This document shows positions 31,425 through 41,300 of a stretch of DNA of 64,000 bases, piece by piece. This stretch comes from Chrysomallon squamiferum (Eukaryota > Mollusca > Gastropoda > Neomphalida > Peltospiridae): the NCBI GenBank assembly GCA_012295275.1, contig CM022677.1:22790490-22854489 (forward strand), read 5' to 3'. Positions within the stretch are counted from its first letter, which is position 1, and each line of letters starts with the position of its first letter. The position numbers were made by a program, and so were the translations under genes. Below the pieces are notes generated by a model that ran no database searches, had not been told where the DNA came from, and worked only from the letters and a program-made list of their open reading frames with translations.

Positions 31425-32255
31425 TATACACTGGCGCAGTTAAGGAATATTACATTACTACGTTACACACACACTGGCGCAGTTAAGGAATATTACATTT
31501 ACTACGTTACACACACACTGGCACAGTTAAGGAATATCACATTTACTACGTTACACACACACTGGCGCAGTTAATGAATATTACATTACTACGTTACACA
31601 CACTGGCGCAGTCAATGAATATTACATTACTACGTTACACATACACTGGCGCAGTTAAGGAATATTACATTACTACGTTACACACACACTGGCGCAGTTA
31701 AGGAATATTACATTTACTACGTTACACACACACTGGCACAGTTAAGGAATATTACATTTACTACGTTACACACACACTGGCACAGTTAAGGAATATTACA
31801 TTACTACGTTACACACACTGGCACAGTTAAGGAATATTACATTACTACGTTACACACACACTGGCACAGTTAAGGAATATTACTTTTACTACGTTACACA
31901 CACACACACTGGCGCAGTTAAGGAATATGACATTACTACGTTACACACACACTGGCACAGTTAAGGAATATTACATTACTACGTTACACACACTGGCACA
32001 GTTAAGGAATATTACATTACTACGTTACACACACACTGGCACACTTAAGGAATATTACTTTTACTACGTTACACACACACTGGCGCAGTTAAGGAATATT
32101 ACATTACTACGTTACACACACTGGCACAGTTAAGGAATATTACATTACTACCTTACACACACACTGGCACAGTTAAGGAATATTACATTACTACCTTACA
32201 CACACACTGGCACAGTTAAGGAATATTACTTTTACTACGTTACACACACATTGCC
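31425..32255. repeat. About 43-bp minisatellite, about 19 copies
   Basis: Units contain ACTGGCGCAGTTAAGGAATA, TTACATTACTACG and a short CA run of variable length. GCG and GCA variants are interspersed. Confidence 0.95.
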
Positions 32256-32583
32256 GGAGTGCAGAAAGGTTGTTTGTTTAATTTTTCATTAATTATTTTA
32301 GCGTTCATTAGAAAAGTTGTATAGAATAATTGCTGTTGTTCTATTTTAAAACTACTGCGCATTTTGTAATTATATATTAATTAGCGTATTTCAGTACTGA
32401 ATTTAATTTTTATTATCTGTCTTATCCCAGCGCAGACATCATAAACACACACAGACACACATAGTCTCACAGATACATAGATCTACATATATATGTATAG
32501 ATATACAGACAAACATAAACACAGAGCCTTCTCAAAACATGCCAAGCAAACTTTACAAATTTTGTTTCTTTTTTCACTTGCAG

Positions 32584-32651
32584 GTTGGTGATCAGCGGGT
32601 TCTGAGATGCGAGACGAAAATAATGTCACAAAATGAAAATAATGTCACAAA
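32584..32651 (+). promoter_or_regulatory. Leader of the GT11 ORF with upstream ORFs
   Basis: A good acceptor (TTTTTCACTTGCAG) ends at 32583, so the coding exon probably has a spliced 5' UTR. Upstream ATG 32607 opens a 9-codon uORF (stop 32634-32636). ATG 32623 opens a 10-codon uORF whose TGA (32653-32655) overlaps the main ATG as ATGA. A 19-bp direct repeat (AAAATAATGTCACAAAATG twice) creates most of these signals. Confidence 0.55.
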
Positions 32652-33782
32652 ATGAGACGCAAACATTTTTTTCTGACGTTGTGTCTCTTAGCGATGTCTG
32701 TCCTGTGTTTTCAATTTTCTGTCCTCACCTCCCACTACTACAACGTCTTGCGTCATTTCATACAGCCTGTTCATCGACGTTACGACGACAGTAACGTCAC
32801 CCTTCAATTTATTAAGTTAGAAAACACAACGAAGAAAGCAAGAAATGAAACCCGACAGAAACCTATAACCCAAGAAAAACCTTCAACTGATGTCAAACTT
32901 AACGATACCTCAAACAAAGACGACTCAAACGAAAACCAGACTACTGTTATTTCAAGATGGCGGCGGAGACTTTCCACTGATGTTCTAGTTACTGTGCCTA
33001 ACATGGGTCGTTTGGGGAACTGGATGTTTCAGTACGCCTCTCTCCTAGGTATAGCTCTACGCAACAAAATGAGACCTTTTGTTGTTCCTAGCAATAAACT
33101 GTTGAAGTACTTTGACCTCTCCTTCGTGGAAAACCACAACGTGAAAAGCCGAGGGTGGCACGGGTTTCAGGAGAAATGTTACGCTTGCTATGACAACCGC
33201 ACGGAGAAATTGCCGCGACGAAATGTCAGCATGACGAAGTACTACCAGAGCTGGAAGTATTTCAGTGACGTGCAACAATTAGTTCGTAAGGAATTCCAGT
33301 TCAAAACTCACATTCAGAAAAGTGCTAATGAAAAGTTTAAAAAGTTTATAAAAAATGCGACAAAGCCGATTATTGGCGTACACATCAGAAGAACAGATAT
33401 GCTGAGAACAACAGAAAATAAAATGGGTTACACTGTAGCTCCGCCTTCTTACTTGGACAACGCCATGAAATATATGACGTCACGTTTTGGTAATGTCACA
33501 TTTTTGGTCGCAAGTGATGACGTCGGCTGGTGTCGCCAGAAATTTTCGAAGCAACGTAATATCATCGTGATCGACAAGGGGGATGCAGCTGTTGACATGG
33601 CAACGCTGACTATGTGTGATCACATGATCATGACAGTGGGGACGTACAGCTGGTGGGCTGCCTGGTTAACAAATGGACACACTGTTTACTACAAAGATTA
33701 CCCAGCGCCGGGCAAATCCATTTCCACAGGATTTACAAAACAAGACCATTACTTGCCTAACTGGGTTCCGCTAGGGGCTTAG
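32652..33782 (+). CDS. GT11 alpha-1,2-fucosyltransferase-like, type II membrane protein
   Basis: Intact 376-aa ORF in one exon. Residues about 5-26 are a hydrophobic signal anchor after MRRKH, as in Golgi glycosyltransferases. About 27-108 is a variable stem rich in N-glycosylation sequons (N48, N58, N65, N84, N95). The catalytic part has GRLGNWMFQYASLLGIA (119-135), the GVHIRRTD motif (242-249, the HxRRxD signature of GDP-fucose-using GT11/GT10-fold enzymes), FLVASDD (284-290), TVGTYSWWAAWL (328-339) and the terminal HYLPNWVP (366-373). More sequons lie at N182, N191, N235 and N281. GT11 enzymes transfer fucose in alpha-1,2 linkage to galactose on glycans in the Golgi lumen; the exact acceptor cannot be told. 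FUT1/FUT2 orthology is not claimed, since invertebrates carry expanded GT11 sets. The start at 32652 is the only one giving the anchor. Minisatellites flank the gene and the telomere lies 4.2 kb downstream. Confidence 0.93.
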   Translation: MRRKHFFLTLCLLAMSVLCFQFSVLTSHYYNVLRHFIQPVHRRYDDSNVTLQFIKLENTTKKARNETRQKPITQEKPSTDVKLNDTSNKDDSNENQTTVISRWRRRLSTDVLVTVPNMGRLGNWMFQYASLLGIALRNKMRPFVVPSNKLLKYFDLSFVENHNVKSRGWHGFQEKCYACYDNRTEKLPRRNVSMTKYYQSWKYFSDVQQLVRKEFQFKTHIQKSANEKFKKFIKNATKPIIGVHIRRTDMLRTTENKMGYTVAPPSYLDNAMKYMTSRFGNVTFLVASDDVGWCRQKFSKQRNIIVIDKGDAAVDMATLTMCDHMIMTVGTYSWWAAWLTNGHTVYYKDYPAPGKSISTGFTKQDHYLPNWVPLGA

Positions 33783-33816
33783 TCTCGTTCTTTCACTAAT
33801 TCACCATCTAATCATT

Positions 33817-33856
33817 TCTTCTTCTTCGTCTTCTTCTTCTTCTTCTTCTTCTTCTT

Positions 33857-33921
<65 letters not shown>
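33817..33921. repeat. (CTT)n-(ATT)n microsatellite downstream of the GT11 ORF
   Basis: About 22 CTT units with one CGT interruption pass into about 12 ATT units. Confidence 0.95.
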
Positions 33922-34084
33922 ACTTACTTTTACTGATTAGAATTTGTTTTACGTTTTCTTTATTGCTTTTCTTTTTTCCCCAGAAGACAACACATTTTCT
34001 TGTTGCAGAATCATTGAAACTGAACTGTGCTCAAATTTCAGTTTGACGTCAGAGTATAAAACTGACGTCACATATCATATTCTG

Positions 34085-34620
34085 AAACTGACACAGGCCT
34101 AATACATATGGCTCTCTGAAACTGATGTAAGATAGAGACAGTATATAAAAATCTGAAACATAGAGATAGCAGATACTAATCTGAAATTGATGTAAGCTAG
34201 AGATAGCATCTGAAACTGATGTAACAGAGATTGTTTTAACAATCTGAAACTGACGTAACGTAAACACGGTATACACCAATCTGAAACTGATGTAACATAG
34301 AGACAGCATACACCAATCTGAAACTGATGTAACAGAGAGACAGTATATGCCAATCTGAAACTGATGTAACACAGAGACAGTATACACTAATCTGAAAGTG
34401 ATCTAACACAGAGACAGTATACACCAATCTGAAACTGATGTAACACAGAGACAGTATACACCAATCTGAAACTGATGTAACACAGAGACAGTATACACCA
34501 ATCTGAAACTGATGTAACATAGAGACAGTATACACCAATCTGAAACTGATGTAACATAGAGACAGTATACACCAATCTGAAACTGATGTAACATAGAGAC
34601 AGTATATATTAGTCAGAAAT
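34085..34620. repeat. 37-bp minisatellite, about 14 copies
   Basis: Unit AATCTGAAACTGATGTAACA followed by TAGAGACAGTATACACC. It decays toward the left edge. Minus-strand frames up to 141 codons arise only from the repeat. Confidence 0.95.
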
Positions 34621-34838
34621 AAAAGAAGAGCAGATTTAAAATAATAATCTGATGTTGACAATACTCTGAAAATGACGTAATGTGGTACTCGTAGGCTGAC
34701 GTCCTACGGATATATTTCATATTAACGTCATGTAACGTCATGTGGAGATAATATTTCAATCTGAAAGTGACGTAATATATCATTATTTGAAGGTGACGTC
34801 ACCCTGACGTAGTATTTCACATTCGTAATGTCATAATG

Positions 34839-34844
34839 AATAAA
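34839..34844 (+). promoter_or_regulatory. Candidate poly(A) signal for the GT11 gene
   Basis: AATAAA followed by a T/G-rich stretch (34856-34880). If used, the 3' UTR would span the CTT tract and the 37-bp array. Inference only. Confidence 0.35.
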
Positions 34845-34996
34845 TCTGGAATAGTATTTGTTTTGTTGTTTGCTGTTTATTCCTGTCTTCAGTGTTTGCA
34901 ACACTCACTCAGCCATTTCAACGAAATTTGTTTTCTCTTTAAAGTATTATGTACATGAATTCACAGAGAAGGGATTCTGCTTGCATTTGTATATTT

Positions 34997-34997
<1 letters not shown>

Positions 34998-35040
<43 letters not shown>
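34998..35040. repeat. (GT)n microsatellite
   Basis: About 21 GT units. Confidence 0.95.
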
Positions 35041-36280
35041 TATACATTTTAATATATTAAAAACATAAACCTGAAAACAAAACTGTGATTTAAAACTGCT
35101 AAACGTGATCAGAAGTCAGTTTGTAAACACAGCTGTACAGATATGTTGTATAACCTGGTGTAAATTTGTAAATTTAAATGTCTCTTTAACATCTGGTGAC
35201 GCCGATTATAAATATGTTCAATAAAACATATAAATATATAAATATTTCAATGTCTTTGTTTTTCCTTACTTTTTCTACACATCCTGCACGCTTTGACGTG
35301 AGTGTATTTAACATCGCTCTGTATTTACTATGTAAGCACGTATGTATGTTTGCATGCGTACTTGTACATATACGTAATGTGTGTCTGTGCGTGCGCGCTA
35401 GCGTTATTATTAGGGTTAGTGTGCGTGTAAGTGTAAGTTTAGGGAAAGAAATATGCTTTTTAGTTCCACGGTTAGAAGTAAATTTAAATATCATTTCATC
35501 TCAAATGACTCTTCATATAAAGCTTTGGATAAAATTTGAAATAACTATTGTTTCAGTAAATTGTTAATTAATCAGACTGTTACAAGGAAGGCGGATGTGA
35601 ACTCCAGATTTATTGATGGATTTTAAATATCTGTTAACCTCAAGAAACTTTTGAGATGAAACTGATGAAAATTTACAAAAATCAGAATCCTTAGTTTAGG
35701 ATATTGTTAGAAGTAGGGTTAGGACTAGGGCTTGGAGTAGAACTAGGTTGGGGGCGATGGTTTGGGTTAGGGCTAAGGATGGGGTTGTGAAAACTTAATG
35801 AGGTTTTGGATATAATTTAAAATAACTTTTATTTCAATAAATTAATGTTTGAAAACAAAATCTGTTTATCTCAGAAGGTTTTTCACATAAAAGTGGAGAA
35901 ATTGAATTAGGATAACATTTATAATAACTGTATGAATTCAATAAATCATTATAAAATTTTGAAATAAATAATTATAAAATTATTTAGAAATCTTAAATAC
36001 ATTAGGATATAAGAAAAGCTCATTAAAAATAAAAATGCAAATATAATGTAATAACAATAATAATATAAAAATTAAATAAATAAATATTGTTTGTGCATAG
36101 TTTGTTTTGTTGAAAAATACGGGACCATTACGTTTTTTCGATATTTGGAAAAAGCTTCTACTAGGTGTGTAATTTCTTATCACTGCCAGAGTTTGACTGT
36201 ACATGTACGTGATTATCACAGTCTAATGGTATCACTAATGCTTCTGTGTTAAAACCATGCATTAACATAACACTTACAGA
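35041..36280. other. Subtelomeric intergenic sequence with degenerate telomere-like repeats
   Basis: No gene seen. At 35708-35790 there are GGGTTAGG, ACTAGGG, GGGCTTGG and GGGTTAGGGC segments, a decayed TTAGGG-like tract in the same orientation as the terminal array. A single TTAGGGTTAG lies near 35408. Confidence 0.6.
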
Positions 36281-36284
36281 TCAG

Positions 36285-36770
36285 GATTTACAAATTTTAC
36301 TCTGACATTGATAACTTCTCCTAAGCTTCGAATTATAAATTATTTAAAAATACTGTCACATTCAAGACATATTTCAACCTTAGAGAGAGCTCATATCGGT
36401 GCCCATTGCTACTGTTTAGACATTCAAATCATAATCTATCTGTTGAAACTGGAAGATGGGAAAACATACCATTAGAAAATAGAATATTGTGTAATAACTA
36501 TGACATCGGAGATGAGTTTCATTTTATATTTACATGTATGTTTTCTAAGAATAAAAGGAACCGTTACCTACCATTGTGTTTTCAATCTAAATCAAGCATT
36601 TATAATTTTTATAAATTATTTAACTCTAGAAAAGCCGGTGTCCTTAGAAAACTTTCTATATTCTGTAATGTAATGATGAATGTTTTCAACTCCTCCGGCT
36701 GATATATAATATACATGCTGTAAACACGGTCTGAGTGTAAATAAAGTTCAGTTCATTTCAGTTCACTTAG
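36285..36770 (+). mobile_element. 5'-truncated non-LTR retrotransposon (LINE) 3' end
   Basis: A 98-codon frame (36406-36702) carries SNHNLSVETGRWENIPLENR, then CNNYDIGDEFHFIF, the pattern found at the C-terminus of many LINE reverse-transcriptase ORFs (SNHxLxIExGRW then a C..C-like DIGDExHx motif). Upstream coding continues in shifted frames. It is followed by a short 3' UTR with AATAAAG and a TTCAGTTCA repeat tail (36740-36770), typical of a LINE end. The clade is not assigned. Confidence 0.65.
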
Positions 36771-36789
36771 AGCCAGGGATATTTTTTTA

Positions 36790-37380
36790 ATTTTTATTTT
36801 TGTTTGTTGTTTGTTTGTTTTATTGTTGTTTTGTTTTTGTTGATTTTTTGTGGGTTTTTTTCTTGTATTATTTTTGTTTGTTTCGTTTGTTTTTTTATTG
36901 TTTTTTTGTTTCCTTTCTTGATTTAAGAATTGCTGAACATTTATTTGTAATTTTCAATAAAAAGAAAACTGGTAATATGTAATGTAATGTTGATCAGGGT
37001 TTTCTTCAGTTTGTCAGGTTATAGAATCCAGCAACCTTTTTCCATCCCATTGATTGGACTACTCCAAGTACTGAGCCTCTGTTTGGCAGTGTCAGTATTT
37101 CTATAACTGAAAATTCTAATAAGACAGGAATCTTTTAATTGTTGTAAATTCGTTTGCTGATTTTATTCTAAAAGGAAAGGTGCATACAATCGTTTGTTCC
37201 CAGCTGAAAATGTAAATGAAGAAAAGACAGCACAGAACAGGTTTGTTCTTCCTTATCTCTGTTCTGTACCATCGCGCTCCGCCCCTCACTTCCCCCACCC
37301 CGAGTCTTTCTTTACCTATCCTCCCTTTTCCACACTAGTCCTGTCTAGTAAGTTGTGTCCAGTTTCATCAACTTAATTCA
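36790..37380. other. Subtelomeric unique sequence
   Basis: T/G-rich stretch, then ordinary sequence with a C-rich patch near 37265-37330. No gene recognised. Confidence 0.6.
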
Positions 37381-37384
37381 GTCA

Positions 37385-37740
37385 GCGTCCTGTCCTGTAC
37401 TGCACGATACGTTTAGGTACAGTCCTGTATAGTCCTGTACAGTCCTCTGTAGTCCTGTATAGCCCCGTGTAGTCTTGTACATTTCCTGTGTAGTCCTGTA
37501 TAGTCCTGTATAGTCCAGTGTAGTCTTGTACAGTCCTGTATAGTCCTGTATAGTCCTGTACAGTCCTCTGTAGTCCTGTATAGTCCCGTGTAGTCTTGTA
37601 CAGTCCTGTATAGTCCTGTATAGTCCTGTACAGTCCTATACAGTCCTCTATAGTCCTCTATAGTCCTCTATAGTCCTCTATAGCCCCGTGTAGTCTTGTA
37701 TAGTGCTGTATAGTCATGTATAGTCCTGTATAGTCCCGTG
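37385..37740. repeat. About 10-bp minisatellite (AGTCCTGTAT type)
   Basis: Dozens of AGTCCTGTAT/AGTCCTGTAC/AGTCCTCTGT units; directly subtelomeric. Confidence 0.9.
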
Positions 37741-37994
37741 AAGCTGTCCTGTCCGCTTCTGTTGTTTCAGTTGTGTACAGTGCTGAACAGACCTGTCCTG
37801 TCCGCTTCTTTTATTTCATTCCTGTTCTGTCCGCTTCTGTTATTCCATTCCTGTCCTGTCCGCTTCTGTTATTTCAGTTGTGTATAGCGCTAAACAGAAC
37901 TGTCCTGTCCGCTTCCTTTATTTCAGCTGTGTAGAGTACTGAACAGAGGTGTTCTGTTCACTTCTGTTATTTCAGTTGGGTACAGTGCTGAACA
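37741..37994. repeat. About 55-bp subtelomeric repeat
   Basis: CTGTCCTGTCCGCTTCTGTT, TTTCAGTTGTGTACAGTGCT and GAACAG segments recur about four times. The last copy runs straight into the telomere. Confidence 0.8.
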
Positions 37995-38015
37995 GGGTTA
38001 GGGTTAGGGTTAGGG

Positions 38016-38056
<41 letters not shown>

Positions 38057-38100
38057 GGTTAGGGTTAGGGTTAGGGTTAGGGTTAGGGTTAGGGTTAGGG

Positions 38101-38141
<41 letters not shown>

Positions 38142-38343
38142 GGTTAGGGTTAGGGTTAGGGTTAGGGTTAGGGTTAGGGTTAGGGTTAGGGTTAGGGTTA
38201 GGGTTAGGGTTAGGGTTAGGGTTAGGGTTAGGGTTAGGGTTAGGGTTAGGGTTAGGGTTAGGGTTAGGGTTAGGGTTAGGGTTAGGGTTAGGGTTAGGGT
38301 TAGGGTTAGGGTTAGGGTTAGGGTTAGGGTTAGGGTTAGGGTT
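37995..38343 (+). repeat. Telomeric (TTAGGG)n array
   Basis: About 58 TTAGGG units with two TTTAGGG variants, nearly pure. The G-rich strand reads 5'->3' toward higher coordinates, as at the right end of a chromosome. Confidence 0.98.
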
Positions 38344-41300
38344 AAAATTAGGGTTAGGGTTAAAAGGGTTAAAATTAAAATTAAAATTAAAATTAAAAAT
38401 TAAAATTAGGGTTAAAATTAAAATTAAAATTAAAATTAAAATTAAAATTAAAATTAAAAAGGGTTAGGGTTAAAATTAAAATTAAAATTAAAATTAAAAT
38501 TAAAATTAAAATTAAAATTAAAATTAAAATTAAAATTAAAATTAAAATTAAAATTAAAATTAAAATTAAAATTAAAATTAAAATTAAAATTAAAATTAAA
38601 ATTAAAATTAAAATTAAAATTAAAATTAAAATTAAAATTAAAATTAAAAAATTAAAATTAAAATTAAAATTAAAATTAAAATTAAAATTAAAATTAAAAT
38701 TAAAAAAATTAAAATTAAAAAATTAAAATTAAAATTAAAATTAAAAATTAAAATTAAAATTAAAATTAAAATTAAAATTAAAATTAAAATTAAAATTAAA
38801 ATTAAAATTAAAATTAAAATTAAAATTAAAATTAAAATTAAAATTAAAATTAAAATTAAAATTAAAATTAAAATTAAAATTAAAATTAAAATTAAAATTA
38901 AAATTAAAATTAAAATTAAAATTAAAATTAAAATTAAAATTAAAATTAAAATTTAAAATTAAAATTAAAATTAAAATTAAAATTAAAATTAAAAAAATTA
39001 AAATTAAAATTAAAATTAAAATTAAAATTAAAATTAAAATTAAAATTAAAATTAAAATTAAAATTAAAATTAAAATTAAAATTAAAATTAAAATTAAAAT
39101 TAAAATTAAAATTAAAATTAAAATTAAAATTAAAATTAAAATTAAAATTAAAATTAAAAAAATTAAAATTAAAATTAAAATTAAAATTAAAATTAAAATT
39201 AAAATTAAAATTAAAATTAAAATTAAAAAATTAAAATTAAAAAAATTAAAATTAAAATTAAAATTAAAATTAAAATTAAAATTAAAATTAAAATTAAAAT
39301 TAAAATTAAAATTAAAATTAAAATTAAAAAAAAATTAAAATTAAAATTAAAATTAAAATTAAAATTAAAATTAAAATTAAAATTAAAATTAAAATTAAAA
39401 TTAAAATTAAAATTAAAATTAAAATTAAAATTAAAATTAAAATTAAAATTAAAATTAAAATTAAAATTAAAATTAAAATTAAAATTAAAATTAAAATTAA
39501 AATTAAAATTAAAATTAAAATTAAAATTAAAATTAAAATTAAAATTAAAATTAAAAAAATTAAAATTAAAATTAAAATTAAAATTAAAATTAAAATTAAA
39601 ATTAAAATTAAAATTAAAATTAAAATTAAAATTAAAATTAAAATTAAAATTAAAATTAAAATTAAAATTAAAATTAAAATTAAAATTAAAATTAAAATTA
39701 AAATTAAAATTAAAATTAAAATTAAAATTAAAATTAAAATTAAAATTAAAATTAAAATTAAAATTAAAAAATTAAAATTAAAATTAAAATTAAAATTAAA
39801 AATTAAAATTAAAATTAAAATTAAAATTAAAATTAAAATTAAAATTAAAATTAAAATTAAAATTAAAATTAAAATTAAAATTAAAATTAAAATTAAAATT
39901 AAAATTAAAATTAAAATTAAAATTAAAATTAAAATTAAAATTAAAATTAAAATTAAAATTAAAATTAAAATTAAAATTAAAATTAAAATTAAAATTAAAA
40001 TTAAAATTAAAATTAAAATTAAAATTAAAATTAAAATTAAAATTAAAAAATTAAAATTAAAATTAAAATTAAAATTAAAATTAAAATTAAAATTAAAATT
40101 AAAATTAAAAAAATTAAAATTAAAATTAAAATTAAAATTAAAATTAAAATTAAAATTAAAATTAAAATTAAAATTAAAATTAAAATTAAAATTAAAATTA
40201 AAATTAAAATTAAAATTAAAATTAAAATTAAAATTAAAATTAAAATTAAAATTAAAATTAAAATTAAAATTAAAATTAAAATTAAAATTAAAATTAAAAT
40301 TAAAAAAATTAAAATTAAAATTAAAATTAAAATTAAAATTAAAATTAAAATTAAAATTAAAATTAAAATTAAAATTAAAATTAAAATTAAAATTAAAATT
40401 AAAATTAAAATTAAAATTAAAATTAAAATTAAAATTAAAATTAAAAAATTAAAATTAAAATTAAAATTAAAATTAAAATTAAAATTAAAATTAAAATTAA
40501 AATTAAAATTAAAATTAAAATTAAAATTAAAATTAAAATTAAAATTAAAATTAAAATTAAAATTAAAATTAAAATTAAAAATTAAATTAAAATTAAAATT
40601 AAAATTAAAATTAAAATTAAAATTAAAATTAAAATTAAAATTAAAATTAAAATTAAAATTAAAATTAAAAAAATTAAAATTAAAAAAATAAAAATTAAAA
40701 TTAAAATTAAAATTAAAATTAAAATTAAAATTAAAATTAAAATTAAAATTAAAATTAAAATTAAAATTAAAATTAAAATTAAAATTAAAATTAAAATTAA
40801 AATTAAAATTAAAATTAAAATTAAAATTAAAATTAAAATTAAAATTAAAATTAAAAAAATTAAAATTAAAATTAAAATTAAAATTAAAATTAAAATTAAA
40901 ATTAAAATTAAAATTAAAATTAAAATTAAAATTAAAATTAAAATTAAAATTAAAATTAAAATTAAAATTAAAATTAAAATTAAAATTAAAATTAAAATTA
41001 AAATTAAAATTAAAATTAAAATTAAAATTAAAATTAAAATTAAAATTAAAATTAAAAAATTAAAATTAAAATTAAAATTAAAATTAAAATTAAAATTAAA
41101 ATTAAAATTAAAATTAAAATTAAAATTAAAATTAAAATTAAAATTAAAATTAAAATTAAAATTAAAATTAAAATTAAAATTAAAATTAAAATTAAAATTA
41201 AAATTAAAATTAAAATTAAAAAATTAAAATTAAAATTAAAATTAAAATTAAAAAAATTAAAATTAAAATTAAAATTAAAATTAAAATTAAAAAAATTAAA

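Noticed and set aside
33817-33890. (CTT)n tract as a C-strand telomere miscall (CTTCTT)
   Set aside because: CCCTAA is miscalled as CTTCTT in nanopore data, but this tract is short, grades into ATT and has no CCCTAA nearby, so it is an ordinary microsatellite.
34236-34661. 141-codon minus-strand ORF of repeated SVSDWCILSLCYIS-like units
   Set aside because: Arises from the 37-bp minisatellite; the frame drifts between units, so it is not a protein repeat.
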